NCBI GenBank assembly: GCA_026004215.1
Contig: BPIR01000001.1
Span: 744,001-808,000 of the forward strand
Source of the DNA: Candidatus Binatia bacterium
GTDB lineage: Bacteria > Desulfobacterota > Binatia > HRBIN30
Direction: 5' to 3'
Length of the DNA: 64,000 nucleotides
Every line of letters starts with the position of its first letter. The stretch's first letter is position 1. Of this stretch, positions 17,764 through 26,974 are shown one piece after another. Both the position numbers and the translations under genes were made by a program. Below the pieces are notes generated by a model. It did no database searches. It had not been told where the DNA came from and saw only the letters and a program-made list of their open reading frames with translations.

Positions 17764-19131
17764 ATGAGCGCGGACCAGCCAAAGAACAAAAGCACACACA
17801 TCACCAGCGGCCGGGCTCGGCGCGTGCTCAAAGTCGGTGAACTCGCCACCTCCGTGGGTACCAGCTACTTGTGGAACGCCATCCGCGCTCCTTTTCAGTC
17901 CGCGACCGAACGGGAGAAAGCATTGCTCGAAACGCACATCAAAAATGCGATGCGCATCGTAGAGCGATCGCAGGAGCTGCGCGGAGCCTTCACCAAGCTC
18001 GTGCAAATGCTCTCGATGCGCGACGATATCTTTCCCGCGGAGGTACTCAGCGTGTTGTCGTCGGTGCAATCGCAAGTGCCACCGATGGACTACGCGCTCA
18101 TCCGCGAGCAAATCGAACGGGAGCTCGGCAAACCTCCCGAAAAACTGTTCGCGTGGTTCGATCCGGAGGCCTTTGCCGCGGCCTCGCTCGGTCAAGTCCA
18201 TCGCGCCCGCCTGCACTCCGGGGAAGAGGTGGTCGTCAAGGTGCAGTACCCGGGTGTCGAAGATACCGTGAAACAGGATCTCCAAAACATCAAGGCTTTG
18301 CTGCAGGTGTTCACGCTCATAGCGCGCGACGTCATGCGGCAGCGCGTGGATCCCTCCGACGTTTACCGAGAGCTCGAAGAACGTTTGTACGAAGAACTCG
18401 ACTATTTGAACGAAGCGGGGAACATCGAGCGCTTTCAAGCCATGTTTGCCGATGACCCCGAGGTGGTGATTCCGCGCGTCTTCCGCAAACTGACGTCGCG
18501 CCGGGTGCTGACCATGGAGTACATCGAAGGCTATCCGCTCGCCACCGTGCTCGCTCCAGGCGTGGATCAAGAACTCAAGGACTGGATTGCGAAGAAATAC
18601 TTCCGCGTGGTGTGGCGGCAAATTTTCGAATACGGCACACTTCACACGGATCCGAACCCGGGGAACTACTTGGTGACCTTCCACCCGAAGCTCGTCATTC
18701 TCGACTTCGGCTCCATCCGCGTCTTTCCGGAGCCCATCCGGCGGGCCTACCTCGACCTGGCAGACGCGTTACTTCGAGACGACGCAGCGACCATGGCCCG
18801 CTGCTTTATCGAGCTCGACTTCCTGGACCCCGACCAGGACCCGGCACCCATGATTCGGATCATGAAAATCGTCTTCGAACCGTTGCTGGTGGACCGACCG
18901 TACCACCCTCGCGACTACAACACCGTGGAGCGCGGAATCGAGATCGCCAAGATCGCCATCGAACACCGCATCTTCAAAGATCCCGGGCACCGCGTCTTTC
19001 TCGTGCGCGCACTCATGGGGCTGGATGCGTATCTGAAACAGGCGGGCACCGTCGCCAACTGGCACCGCGAGTTCCGCGCCTGTGTGGAGCGTGCGCTGCA
19101 AGTGGGGCGGGAGAAGGCCCGCTCGAGGTAG
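17764..19131 (+). CDS. ABC1/COQ8-like atypical kinase with degenerate KxGQ motif
   Basis: A 455-aa protein of the ABC1/UbiB superfamily, nearer to COQ8/ADCK layouts than the copy at 10286. The start MSADQPKNKS is the first plausible ATG; the frame is open upstream. The KxGQ motif reads KLVQ (78-81), a Gly-to-Val change. The Ala-rich loop AAASLGQVHRA, Lys159 in VVVKVQYPG, TDPNPGN and DFG are present. In COQ8A the KxGQ helices cover the active site, so loss of this Gly could alter gating. The role is inferred to be in quinone or lipid metabolism. It stands alone. Confidence 0.86.
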   Translation: MSADQPKNKSTHITSGRARRVLKVGELATSVGTSYLWNAIRAPFQSATEREKALLETHIKNAMRIVERSQELRGAFTKLVQMLSMRDDIFPAEVLSVLSSVQSQVPPMDYALIREQIERELGKPPEKLFAWFDPEAFAAASLGQVHRARLHSGEEVVVKVQYPGVEDTVKQDLQNIKALLQVFTLIARDVMRQRVDPSDVYRELEERLYEELDYLNEAGNIERFQAMFADDPEVVIPRVFRKLTSRRVLTMEYIEGYPLATVLAPGVDQELKDWIAKKYFRVVWRQIFEYGTLHTDPNPGNYLVTFHPKLVILDFGSIRVFPEPIRRAYLDLADALLRDDAATMARCFIELDFLDPDQDPAPMIRIMKIVFEPLLVDRPYHPRDYNTVERGIEIAKIAIEHRIFKDPGHRVFLVRALMGLDAYLKQAGTVANWHREFRACVERALQVGREKARSR

Positions 19132-19228
19132 CCGGGCACACGCTGCTCGTCTCCTCAATTGCCGGTTTTGCTGGCCTACGCCGCCTCAACCAACGCGCCA
19201 ACCCCTGTGCGATCACGCCCACGGAGTG

Positions 19229-21778
19229 TTACCACAGGACCCACGGAGCGTGCAGTACCGTGGAACCGCGTTGGAACCGTAGTTTTCCCGAGTTGCAGAA
19301 CACCGCCCCATCTACACGAGCAAAGGAGCCTATAGTTACGTCCCCTCCGGCCACGATCGTTCCCGCCACCTTGCTATTTCTTCCGAGTCGCACCTTGCCA
19401 CCTACGAGCAACAAAATACGCTCGGCCGGGCTACCCAGTGGGCCATCCGGGATACCCGAAAGAATAATTCGAGCGTTGGGACGCAACGACAAGTTGCTCG
19501 CGATGCGCAAGATCACCGCTTGTGTGGCGGCATCGCCTTGAATCACCAAGACACCATCCCGCTTGATGGTCAGGATCCCGGAATCGACGGTCGGCACGCT
19601 ACCCTTGCCGCGGAGGTCAATCGTCGTCGTGCTGCCAGCGGGAACGAGCACCGGCCCCCCGATTCCCGGCGTCGGCTGCAGCAGCACGTTCTTCCTCGAC
19701 ACCACGCTGGCGCGCGCCGCGTCGCAATCATCCACCGCAGGCGGCCGCGGCGGAGTCGGGTTCGGATGCGTCACCTGCCCCCCGGTACAAGGTGGGCTGG
19801 CAGCACCCGGACCGAAAATGGCGGGCCGATCGGTCACACATTTCCCGCGCACATCCGTGGAGCGCGCCAGACTCAGCAATTTGACCCCGACCGCATCGCC
19901 ATCCACGAACGTCGCCGCACCCAGGAACGTCTGCTCGCTGCACACACTTCCACCGGAAAATGCGCCAAACCCTAACCGAGCCCGAACCAACTCGCTTCCT
20001 AAAACCGCATACCCGGTAGCACACTGCGGCGCAGGCAATGGAGGATGGGTGCAGACACCCGCGCCATCGCACTGGTCACGGGTGCACACGAGCCCATCGG
20101 AGGTACACGGAGTGCCAGCCGGGTTGAAGCAATTGTCCGCCGCCTCGTTGCACTGGTTGCACTCAGTCTCCGGGCACGGGTTACCACTGTGCTGGCACTC
20201 TCCCATGCCGTCACACTGATCTACCCCGTTGCAGAACAACAAATCGTCGCACGAGGCGCCCGAAGGCAAGTTGTTCACGAAGGCACAAGTCCCGGCACCG
20301 TCGCACTGATCTGCAGTACACTGATTGTTGTCCCGATCGCAATTCCAGCCCGACGGCAAAGGCGCGGCTTGGAAGCACTGGCCGTCTGCGTTGCACCAGT
20401 CCAACGTGCAAGGCTCACCATCGCGATCACAAACACTTCCCGCCGGCCGATACTTGCAATTGGTACAGCACGGTTGCGTTCCGGCCCCCGGATCGCAGTC
20501 CTCCCCCGCCTCGATGATTCCGTTGCCGCATCGGATGGTCGGCGTTGGAGTAGGCGTGCCCGTCTTCGGAGTAAAGGTCACGCAGTTCCCGCCGAGGCAA
20601 GCCGCAAAACGCACATCGGTGCTGCCAGACGGACAACTGCCTCCAGTTGCCTGCCCGCACGCCAGTATCGGCGCCGTGAACTGGCAACACGTGTCCGGAC
20701 CCAAAAGTGTGGGGGTCACGGTGGGCGTCGGGGTCCGCGTCGGTGGGAATGTCACCGTGATGATCATCGTCCACGTGGCGGTGTGCGAGGGCGTTGGTGT
20801 TCGGCTCGGTGCCGACGCAGTAAGGGTGGGGGAATGAGTGGGTGTGAATGTCAGCGTTGGCGAGCTGGTCGCACTTGGCGAAAGCGTTGCTGTCGGACTA
20901 GCAGACGCGGTTGCTGTCGGTTCGGAAGTAGGCGACTGCGTTGGCGTCGGCACCGTCGCTGCCGGCGTCCCGGACAAGGTTGGAGTCGAGGTCGGTTGAG
21001 GGGTGTTCGTCGGCGTATCGGTATGCGTGGGCGACGGTGATGGCGTATCCGTGGGGGTCGGCGTCGCCGTCGGTGTGGAGGAGAACGTCGGAGTTACGGT
21101 TGGGCTCTGTGTCGGGGTTGGTGGAGGAGTCGTAGGTGTAACTGTGGGACTCGGCGTCGCCGTCGGTGTCGCGGTCGCGGGCACGGAGTAGAAAACCGTG
21201 ACCTGGATCGAATCCACCAGAAGTTGTGGCGGTGTAGCCCCACTCTGTGCACCAGCGATCGCCACCCCAAAGGTCGACGCGTTAATGTCGGCCGGCGACC
21301 ACGTCCGGCCCCAAAGATCGGTCGGACCCCCGTACGTTTTGACTGTGTCTACGCTGGGCCAAGGGTCCACCGAAGCCCGGTCGGCACTTTGAGCACTCCC
21401 CAAACCAGTCTTTACCGACTTGTCCACGCCGGTCGCCCCAGCCGCTCCTTGCCGGCGCTCCACGTCCACTTGAATCCCCTGAACCACGGCGTTGCTGGGA
21501 AGACTAAATCCATATTGGCTGCAGAAGAGCCACGAGGTGTAGGCCCCATCGGTCGTGCTGCCGAAATTCGCCGTCGCGTAACTGTTGTCGCTCGCCCCTG
21601 CCGAGTTCGGCTGGGACCAACTTGCGGAAGATCCAAAAAAGAACTGATTCGTGCATGCCGCAGGCGTCAAAGGACCAGCCTGCAAGGCCAGAGACACAGC
21701 CGGCACATGCAGGCCCCACAACACGATCGCCCCCCAAATCACCCGAAACTGCACTGCCCTTTTTGCAACCTTGCGCAC
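19229..21778 (-). CDS. Large secreted protein: beta domain, Thr/Pro linker, DUF4215-like Cys-rich region, C-terminal beta-helix-like part
   Basis: An 849-aa exported protein with a GTG start and GGAGGG upstream. A signal peptide covers ~1-32. Residues ~45-200 form a predicted beta domain ending [12 protein letters not shown]. Residues ~200-358 are almost only Thr, Pro, Ser and Ala. Residues ~361-585 are Cys-rich, with the [15 protein letters not shown] signature of DUF4215 repeats and repeated [12 protein letters not shown] units. Residues ~700-849 show regular hydrophobic/Gly spacing ([20 protein letters not shown]), recalling beta-helical or ice-binding-like folds. No sorting signal or enzyme motif was recognised. 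A surface or adhesive role is a guess. Confidence 0.8.
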   Translation of the reverse strand: MRKVAKRAVQFRVIWGAIVLWGLHVPAVSLALQAGPLTPAACTNQFFFGSSASWSQPNSAGASDNSYATANFGSTTDGAYTSWLFCSQYGFSLPSNAVVQGIQVDVERRQGAAGATGVDKSVKTGLGSAQSADRASVDPWPSVDTVKTYGGPTDLWGRTWSPADINASTFGVAIAGAQSGATPPQLLVDSIQVTVFYSVPATATPTATPSPTVTPTTPPPTPTQSPTVTPTFSSTPTATPTPTDTPSPSPTHTDTPTNTPQPTSTPTLSGTPAATVPTPTQSPTSEPTATASASPTATLSPSATSSPTLTFTPTHSPTLTASAPSRTPTPSHTATWTMIITVTFPPTRTPTPTVTPTLLGPDTCCQFTAPILACGQATGGSCPSGSTDVRFAACLGGNCVTFTPKTGTPTPTPTIRCGNGIIEAGEDCDPGAGTQPCCTNCKYRPAGSVCDRDGEPCTLDWCNADGQCFQAAPLPSGWNCDRDNNQCTADQCDGAGTCAFVNNLPSGASCDDLLFCNGVDQCDGMGECQHSGNPCPETECNQCNEAADNCFNPAGTPCTSDGLVCTRDQCDGAGVCTHPPLPAPQCATGYAVLGSELVRARLGFGAFSGGSVCSEQTFLGAATFVDGDAVGVKLLSLARSTDVRGKCVTDRPAIFGPGAASPPCTGGQVTHPNPTPPRPPAVDDCDAARASVVSRKNVLLQPTPGIGGPVLVPAGSTTTIDLRGKGSVPTVDSGILTIKRDGVLVIQGDAATQAVILRIASNLSLRPNARIILSGIPDGPLGSPAERILLLVGGKVRLGRNSKVAGTIVAGGDVTIGSFARVDGAVFCNSGKLRFQRGSTVLHAPWVLW
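20705..21181 (-). repeat. Low-complexity Thr/Pro-coding tract
   Basis: In-frame degenerate repeat of Thr-Pro-Thr/Ser-Ala codons within the secreted protein gene, coding residues ~200-358. The strand shows a repeated ggcgtcgg/ggtgt pattern. Units vary in length and order, so it is a flexible linker, probably glycosylated or extended, rather than a strict tandem array. Such tracts are prone to slippage and assembly collapse. Confidence 0.85.
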
Positions 21779-22235
21779 GCCTTGCCCTCCGACGAACGCT
21801 TCCCCTTTTCCGACACCGTAATGATTTTGTCAATCTTCTTTCCCACACCTGCCACCGCACCTGCACAGATCCGCCGGGGCCAGAAATCCTCCCCACCGTA
21901 GTCCTCGATCGTGCCGAAGTGCCGCCAGCCGCACACGTGGTCCACGGCCCGACACCGCGAGGCGCTGATCGAAAGCACATTTCTCTTCTCTAGCCACACC
22001 CGTTCCGCTTCGGGTAAAACCCGTTCCCCTGGCAGAACCCGGCAGCTCGTATGTTCTCATTCGCCGGTGCCGCTTCCTTCGGTCGCAGTTGCGGCGCATG
22101 CGCCACAGCCAGCCCGCCCGAGACGAATCTTTTTACCGGCTTCCGACCCCTGTATCGTTTTCGCTGAATCAAAAGTGCAGCGTAGGGGCGGGCCTTGTGC
22201 CCGCCCACGCCGCTATCGTAGTAGGGGGCAAGCCG
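21779..22235. other. Intergenic region between divergent genes
   Basis: About 457 bases between the secreted-protein gene (minus) and the lipoprotein hydrolase gene (plus). A TTGACA-like hexamer occurs on the minus strand (21828-21833), but no good -10 follows at 16-18 bases, so I do not call a promoter. The region carries one strong GC hairpin (22186-22206). No coding sequence with support was seen. Confidence 0.5.
22186..22206. repeat. GC-rich inverted repeat (hairpin), REP-like candidate
   Basis: Perfect 8-bp stem GGGCGGGC / GCCCGCCC around a 5-base loop (CTTGT), about 30 bases before the start of the lipoprotein hydrolase gene. There is no T-run, so it is not an intrinsic terminator. It could be a dispersed palindromic repeat or an mRNA 5' structure. 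Only one copy is in this window. Confidence 0.55.
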
Positions 22236-23164
22236 ATGTCGGTGAAACCAAGTCCTCTTTGTGCGCTGGCTTGCCTTCTCGTGCTTGGCGCGGGTGGTTG
22301 TGGCGACGACGGGGAGACTTTCCGCAGCGTGGAGCGCTTTGAGCTCGTGGCCGTGGATGGCACTCGACGAACGCCGCCCAACGGAAGTTTTCCCGGATCG
22401 CCACAGCGAAGCCTCCGACTGCTCATCTGGCGCGGGCAGAGTCAGGGGCACTGTGGCAGCGAAACGCCGCTGTTGCTCTTGCTCCACGGCTTCGGCGGTT
22501 TGCCGGAAAAGTTCGAGGGGCTGGCTCGGAATTTAGCGGCCGGCGGCCTAACGGTGGTGGCAGTGGCATTTCCGCTGACGAACGAGAACCCCCGGGTGGG
22601 CACGGCACCGCACTGCGAGACGTGATCAACCAGCCCGCCGACGTGCGTTTCGTCATCGATGTCCTGCTGGCGGGACGAGACATGCCCGGGCATCCTCTGT
22701 ATTGCCGCTTTCACCCCCAGCGCATTGCCGTGCTGGGCCATTCGCTCGGGGCGGTCACGCTCATGGCACTCCTACGAAAGCAGTGTTGCGTGGAGGGCCG
22801 CATTGCGGCCGCGATCTTTGTGGCTGCACCCGTCTTCCTGGCAACTGTGTTCGGCCCCGACGCCTCGAGGCCGCACCAACCGCCCGCGCTCGTGTTACAC
22901 GGCCAGGAAGATACCACGGTTCCGATTCAGACTGGGCGGGATTTATACGCAGCCATTGCACCGCCCAAGTTTTTCGTGGGGATCGCCGGGGCTGGTCACT
23001 CGGACCTGTTGGAAAGTCAGCTCGTGCCGCCGATCCCGGCCCGATTGGCGGTCGAACGTTCGGTTACAGCGTTCATCCGGGCGGTCATCTTGGGTGCTCG
23101 TGCAGAGTTGGCTGCCGTGTTGGCGGAGCTAGAAGCCGAAGGGCACGAAGTGCGTTTCGAGTGA
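22236..23164 (+). pseudogene. Lipoprotein alpha/beta hydrolase (dienelactone hydrolase/PAF-acetylhydrolase-like), split by a frameshift
   Basis: Two frames together make one hydrolase. The 5' frame (22236-22625) starts with a lipoprotein signal (LVLGAGGC) and has the oxyanion LLLLLHGFGG and AFPLTNEN. The 3' frame, read as PPGGHGTALRDVINQPADV from about 22589, has the nucleophile elbow GHSLG, an acid in GQEDTTVP and His in GAGHSDLL. The break is at a C5 run (22589-22593) before GGG; one extra C would join them into about 310 aa. It is either a sequencing error, a recent inactivation, or less likely programmed slippage. The product would be an outer-envelope esterase. Confidence 0.8.
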
Positions 23165-23341
23165 CTTGCCACAGTGGGCGCGGGCTAGATTCTTGCCCCA
23201 TGCACGGTCGCCCGATTGCGCGACGCCCATCGGCCTCGCGCAGCTTCACTCTGCCCCGGTGCAAGCGTAGAACCGGGTTGAGCAGCGCTCGGCCCGAGCA
23301 CTGGCCTGAGCCTCCCTCTCCGAAAACCGAAAGGGCTCAGG

Positions 23342-23815
23342 TCAAATTCGGCAGTAATTGCCTCGAAAGTAGATGAGCGGGGTTTTCGTTTCGTCGCACC
23401 CGCCAGCAACGACGCGTCCAACGAAAATGGTATGATCCCCGCCCTCGACGACTTGCTCCACTTCGCAATCGACGAACCCGAGCACATCCGCCAAAATTGG
23501 CGCTCCGGTGGCGCCACGAGACCAGGCCACCTCGCGGAACTTGTCGCCCCCCGACACTGCAAATCGTCGCGACACGCCCTCTTGGTCCGACGCTAGAAAG
23601 TTTACGGCAAATATCCTGGAAGCCAGAAAGTGCGGGTAGCTTTCCGATTTCTTGTCCACGCAAACCAACACCAGCGGCGGCTCCAAGGAAACCGAAGTGA
23701 ACGCCGTCGCCGTGAGTCCGTACGGCGCTCCCTCAGCGCCGCGAGTGGTCACCACGGTCACGCCCGCAGCAAAGTTGCCCAGGCAACGGCGAAATTCCTG
23801 CTTCGAGATCGCCAT
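23342..23815 (-). CDS. Flavin reductase family protein (FMN-binding split barrel)
   Basis: A 157-aa flavin reductase-like protein. It would use NAD(P)H to reduce flavin, commonly to supply a two-component monooxygenase. The start MAISKQEFRR has GAGGT upstream. The family pattern FAAGVTVVTTRG, YGLTATAFTSVSLEPPLVLVCV, FAVNFLA and the late HTIFVGRV is clear. It begins 7 bases after the DoxX gene stop, so the two form one operon. No oxygenase partner is adjacent, so the physiological target is open. Confidence 0.9.
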   Translation of the reverse strand: MAISKQEFRRCLGNFAAGVTVVTTRGAEGAPYGLTATAFTSVSLEPPLVLVCVDKKSESYPHFLASRIFAVNFLASDQEGVSRRFAVSGGDKFREVAWSRGATGAPILADVLGFVDCEVEQVVEGGDHTIFVGRVVAGGCDETKTPLIYFRGNYCRI

Positions 23816-23822
23816 CGCTACC

Positions 23823-24215
23823 TCAAGAGAAGGCGCGCAGCCCCAACAGCGCGATAGCAAAGTATGTGGCCACAACTGCGGCGCCAGCATAGTCCTTGGC
23901 CAGCCGCTGGCCAAACAGCAAGCACAGCAATGCCACTCCCGACACCGCCACGCCCCAACCGGCCACGCGCATTCCTGGATGGCGAAAGTCGAACAACACT
24001 AATCCCAAGCCGCACAAGCCACCGGCAATCAACTCGATCACCGTAATGGCGCTCAAGAGCTGGGGCACCCAGGGACTGAGGGGACTGTTGCGAAAGTGGT
24101 CGGAAAGGTATTGCAAGTTCCCTTCTCGGTCGAGCACTTTATCCAAGCCAGACTGCAAAAACGTCACGGCGAAAAAAGCCGTCACCAAAAACCGCCCGAT
24201 GAGATTCGCATCCAT
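23823..24215 (-). CDS. DoxX-family small membrane protein
   Basis: A 130-aa integral membrane protein with about four hydrophobic segments (roughly 5-20, 50-70, 80-101 and 108-127) and the DoxX start pattern IGRFLVTAFFAVTFLQSGLDKVLD. The family includes the thiosulfate:quinone oxidoreductase small subunit and redox-stress proteins, but most members have no assigned reaction. GGAGGTG upstream supports the ATG. It is the first gene of an operon with the flavin reductase, which hints at a redox role. Confidence 0.85.
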   Translation of the reverse strand: MDANLIGRFLVTAFFAVTFLQSGLDKVLDREGNLQYLSDHFRNSPLSPWVPQLLSAITVIELIAGGLCGLGLVLFDFRHPGMRVAGWGVAVSGVALLCLLFGQRLAKDYAGAAVVATYFAIALLGLRAFS

Positions 24216-24393
24216 CGCCCGACACCTCCGAACAACTACCCGTTGCTTACTCGAAGCCTCGCTGGTGAAGCAACTCCACTAGGAATGCCCTCTTGCAGGA
24301 TTGTCGCAGACTCGTCACAAGAAACGCCGGCCGAGCCGCGCGCACATGTCCGCGCAGCGTGATCGAAGCTGTGGCACAGAAAGGGAGGCCCGA

Positions 24394-26049
24394 ATGAAGA
24401 ACATTCTCATTCCATCGCATCGCACCCATGAAGTGCGCAACCAGCCACCTCCATTCGAAGGGCACGACTTGTTTGCCACGGATCCGATTTTATCCGAAGC
24501 TCTGTCGCGCGAGGGCGCAAATTGGGCTCGGGAGGATGTCGCCAAGCTCTCCGCCTTTCTGACGGGAGAACCTCTCCGCTGGGCCGTGTGGGCCAACGCC
24601 TACCCTCCCGTGCTGCGCAATTTTGACCGCTATGGCTACCGCATCGACGAGGTAGAGTATCACCCCGCGTATCACCAGCTCATGGCATTGGCAGTTTCTC
24701 ATGAACTCCACGCGTTGCCTTGGCGCACTGCGAAACCGGGGGCGCACGTCGCTCGCGCAGCCAAGTTTTTTCTTCAATCTCAGGTCGAAGCCGGGCATGG
24801 CTGCCCGATTTCGATGACGTACTCGATCGTGCCGGCACTGCGGCACCAACCCGAGATCGCCGCCGAGTGGGAACCACGGATCGTTTCGCGCGACTATGAC
24901 CCCCGCTCCCTCCCCGCAAATCAAAAGCGCGGCGTGATTTGCGGGATGGCCATGACGGAGAAACAAGGGGGCTCCGACGTTCGCGCCAACACCACCCGTG
25001 CCGAACCGGCGGACTCCGGAGGACCGGGCGCCGCGTATTGGATCACCGGCCACAAGTGGTTTTGCTCTGCACCGATGAGCGATGCTTTCCTCATGCTGGC
25101 CTACACCGAAAAAGGGCTCTCGTGCTTTTTCGTTCCGCGCTGGCGCCCGGACGGTGTGCGCAACGCGATTCTGGTGCAACGCCTGAAAGACAAGCTGGGC
25201 AATCGCTCCAACGCCTCCAGCGAGATCGAACTGGATCGTGCCTGGGGCCGCATGGTCGGAGAAGAGGGACGCGGGGTGCGTACGATTATCGAAATGGTCA
25301 ACCACACCCGGCTCGACTGCGTCATTGGTTCGGCTGCCGCCATGCGACAGGCATTGGTTCAGGCAATTCACCATTGCCGGCACCGGTCTGCTTTCGGCAA
25401 ACGCCTGGTGGAACAACCCCTGATGGCCAACGTGTTGGCCGACCTCAGCCTGGAAAGCGAAGCCGCCACCGTCACGATGATGCGCCTGGCCCGTGCTTAC
25501 GACGAGGCGCCCCGCGACGCGCAACAGCGCCACTTCGCCCGTATCGCAACTGCGGTGGTCAAGTACTGGGTTTGCAAGCGAACCCCAATGATGGTGGCCG
25601 AGGCACTGGAGTGTCTCGGCGGCGCTGGTTACGTTGAGGAATCCGTGATGCCCAGGCTGTACCGCGAGGCACCCTTGAACGGCATTTGGGAGGGTTCCGG
25701 CAACGTGATTTGCCTCGATGTCTTGCGCGCCATGAGCAAAGAACCGGAAACCGTTCCCGCATTTCTGGAAGAAGTGTCGTGCGCTGGCGGGGAGCCCGCA
25801 TTCGATCGCGCGCTGCAATCTTTGAAGCAGGACCTGGGTCGGCTCGAAGACATCGAGTACCGCGCTCGCCTCCTGGTGGAGCGCATGGCGTTGCTCTTAC
25901 AAGCCTCGTTGCTGCTGCGCTTCAGCCCCAGCGAGGTTGCCGAGGCATTTTGTCGCTCGCGACTCGAGGGCGATTACGGTCGGGCCTTCGGAACTCTACC
26001 CCGCGGGATTCGCGCCCGGGAGATCATAGACCGCGCCTTGCCACTCTGA
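24394..26049 (+). CDS. aidB: AidB-like acyl-CoA dehydrogenase family flavoprotein
   Basis: A 551-aa ACAD-fold flavoprotein of the AidB branch (E. coli AidB is 541 aa, made in the adaptive response to alkylation). Branch signatures are GMAMTEKQGGSDVRANTTRA, the extended N-terminus with LSREGANWAREDV, and GSGNVICLDVLRAM near the end. The ATG has GGGAGG 6 bases upstream. E. coli AidB binds DNA and protects promoter regions; whether this one does is unknown. Its stop overlaps the next gene's start (TGATG), so it is coupled to a parvulin-like protein, not to DNA-repair genes. Confidence 0.9.
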   Translation: MKNILIPSHRTHEVRNQPPPFEGHDLFATDPILSEALSREGANWAREDVAKLSAFLTGEPLRWAVWANAYPPVLRNFDRYGYRIDEVEYHPAYHQLMALAVSHELHALPWRTAKPGAHVARAAKFFLQSQVEAGHGCPISMTYSIVPALRHQPEIAAEWEPRIVSRDYDPRSLPANQKRGVICGMAMTEKQGGSDVRANTTRAEPADSGGPGAAYWITGHKWFCSAPMSDAFLMLAYTEKGLSCFFVPRWRPDGVRNAILVQRLKDKLGNRSNASSEIELDRAWGRMVGEEGRGVRTIIEMVNHTRLDCVIGSAAAMRQALVQAIHHCRHRSAFGKRLVEQPLMANVLADLSLESEAATVTMMRLARAYDEAPRDAQQRHFARIATAVVKYWVCKRTPMMVAEALECLGGAGYVEESVMPRLYREAPLNGIWEGSGNVICLDVLRAMSKEPETVPAFLEEVSCAGGEPAFDRALQSLKQDLGRLEDIEYRARLLVERMALLLQASLLLRFSPSEVAEAFCRSRLEGDYGRAFGTLPRGIRAREIIDRALPL

Positions 26050-26918
26050 TGCCGCTCACTCGTCTCGCCCGCGCGCTTCTGCGCGAGCCGAGCCTGTGGT
26101 TTTTCCTCGCTGCCGGAGCCGCACTTCTGGTTTGGCACCGCCTCGAACCGAGTCGAACTACGATCACGATTGCGCGCGACCAGCTTGCCGAATTCGACCG
26201 CGCGTTCGCCGAGCAATGGGGCCGACCTCCAACGAACGAAGAACGGGAGCAGTTGGTCGAAGACTTTGTACGCCAAGAGATTCTCTGGCGCGAAGGTCTA
26301 CGGCTCGGCCTGGAGCGCGCCGACCCCATCGTGCGCCGCCGCGTAGTGCAAAAAATGACGTTTCTCCTCGAAGCCGCCCGTGCCGCCGAACTGCCGGACG
26401 AAGCGACTTTGCAGGAGTACTACCGACTCCACGCCGATCGCTATCTCCTTCCGGAAAGAGTCAGCTTTATCCACGTTTTCCGGCCATACGAAAGCCCCAA
26501 TGGCCGCCCGCACGGTAGCCCCGCAGACCTTCCCGCGAACACCTTGAAAACACTGCGCCCCCGGCTGCAAGGCGGAGAGGAGCCGGAGGCTCTGTCGGCA
26601 CCCTTCCTTCGGGGCTTGCGCTGGACGGGTCGGCCGACCGAAGAAGTAGAGCGCACCTTCGGTGCGGACTTTCTCGCGACCTTGCGCTCCCTACCTCTGG
26701 GCACGTGGAGCGACCCGACGCGGTCCATTTTTGGCTGGCACCTCGTCAAAGTAGAGGCTTGGCACGCACCGGAATTGCCGGCTCTCGAAACCGTACGCAG
26801 GCGCGTCGAACAAGACTGGCTCGAAGCCGCACGCACCCGTGCCCGTGAGGAAGGACTGCGCCGCCTGCGGGAACGCTACCGGATCGTGGTCGAAGCAACC
26901 ACACCCGAGCGGCCGTAG
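26049..26918 (+). CDS. Membrane-anchored parvulin-like peptidyl-prolyl isomerase
   Basis: A 289-aa protein with one N-terminal membrane segment (~15-27), so the rest is probably periplasmic. A SurA/PpiD-like chaperone region (~40-125: EEREQLVEDFVRQEILWREG) and a parvulin-like domain (~130-245: RVSFIHVF ... GTWSDPTRSIFGWHLVKVE) follow. It starts inside the stop of the AidB gene (TGATG). Related proteins are often encoded beside HupE/UreJ genes, and one lies about 1.5 kb downstream, beyond a minus-strand gene. Its clients are unknown. Confidence 0.85.
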   Translation: MPLTRLARALLREPSLWFFLAAGAALLVWHRLEPSRTTITIARDQLAEFDRAFAEQWGRPPTNEEREQLVEDFVRQEILWREGLRLGLERADPIVRRRVVQKMTFLLEAARAAELPDEATLQEYYRLHADRYLLPERVSFIHVFRPYESPNGRPHGSPADLPANTLKTLRPRLQGGEEPEALSAPFLRGLRWTGRPTEEVERTFGADFLATLRSLPLGTWSDPTRSIFGWHLVKVEAWHAPELPALETVRRRVEQDWLEAARTRAREEGLRRLRERYRIVVEATTPERP

Positions 26919-26974
26919 CTGCTCGCGCCGTGCTGCGTACCGAGCGCGCCGCCGCGACCCGCCACGTTCCCAAC

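Noticed and set aside
20705..21181. Repeat tract considered as CRISPR or tandem satellite
   Set aside because: Units are irregular, in-frame and code Thr/Pro; no spacer structure is present.
22586..22600. Programmed -1 frameshifting in the hydrolase gene
   Set aside because: The C5-G3 context does not make a good in-phase slippery heptamer and no downstream stimulatory structure was evident; an indel is simpler.
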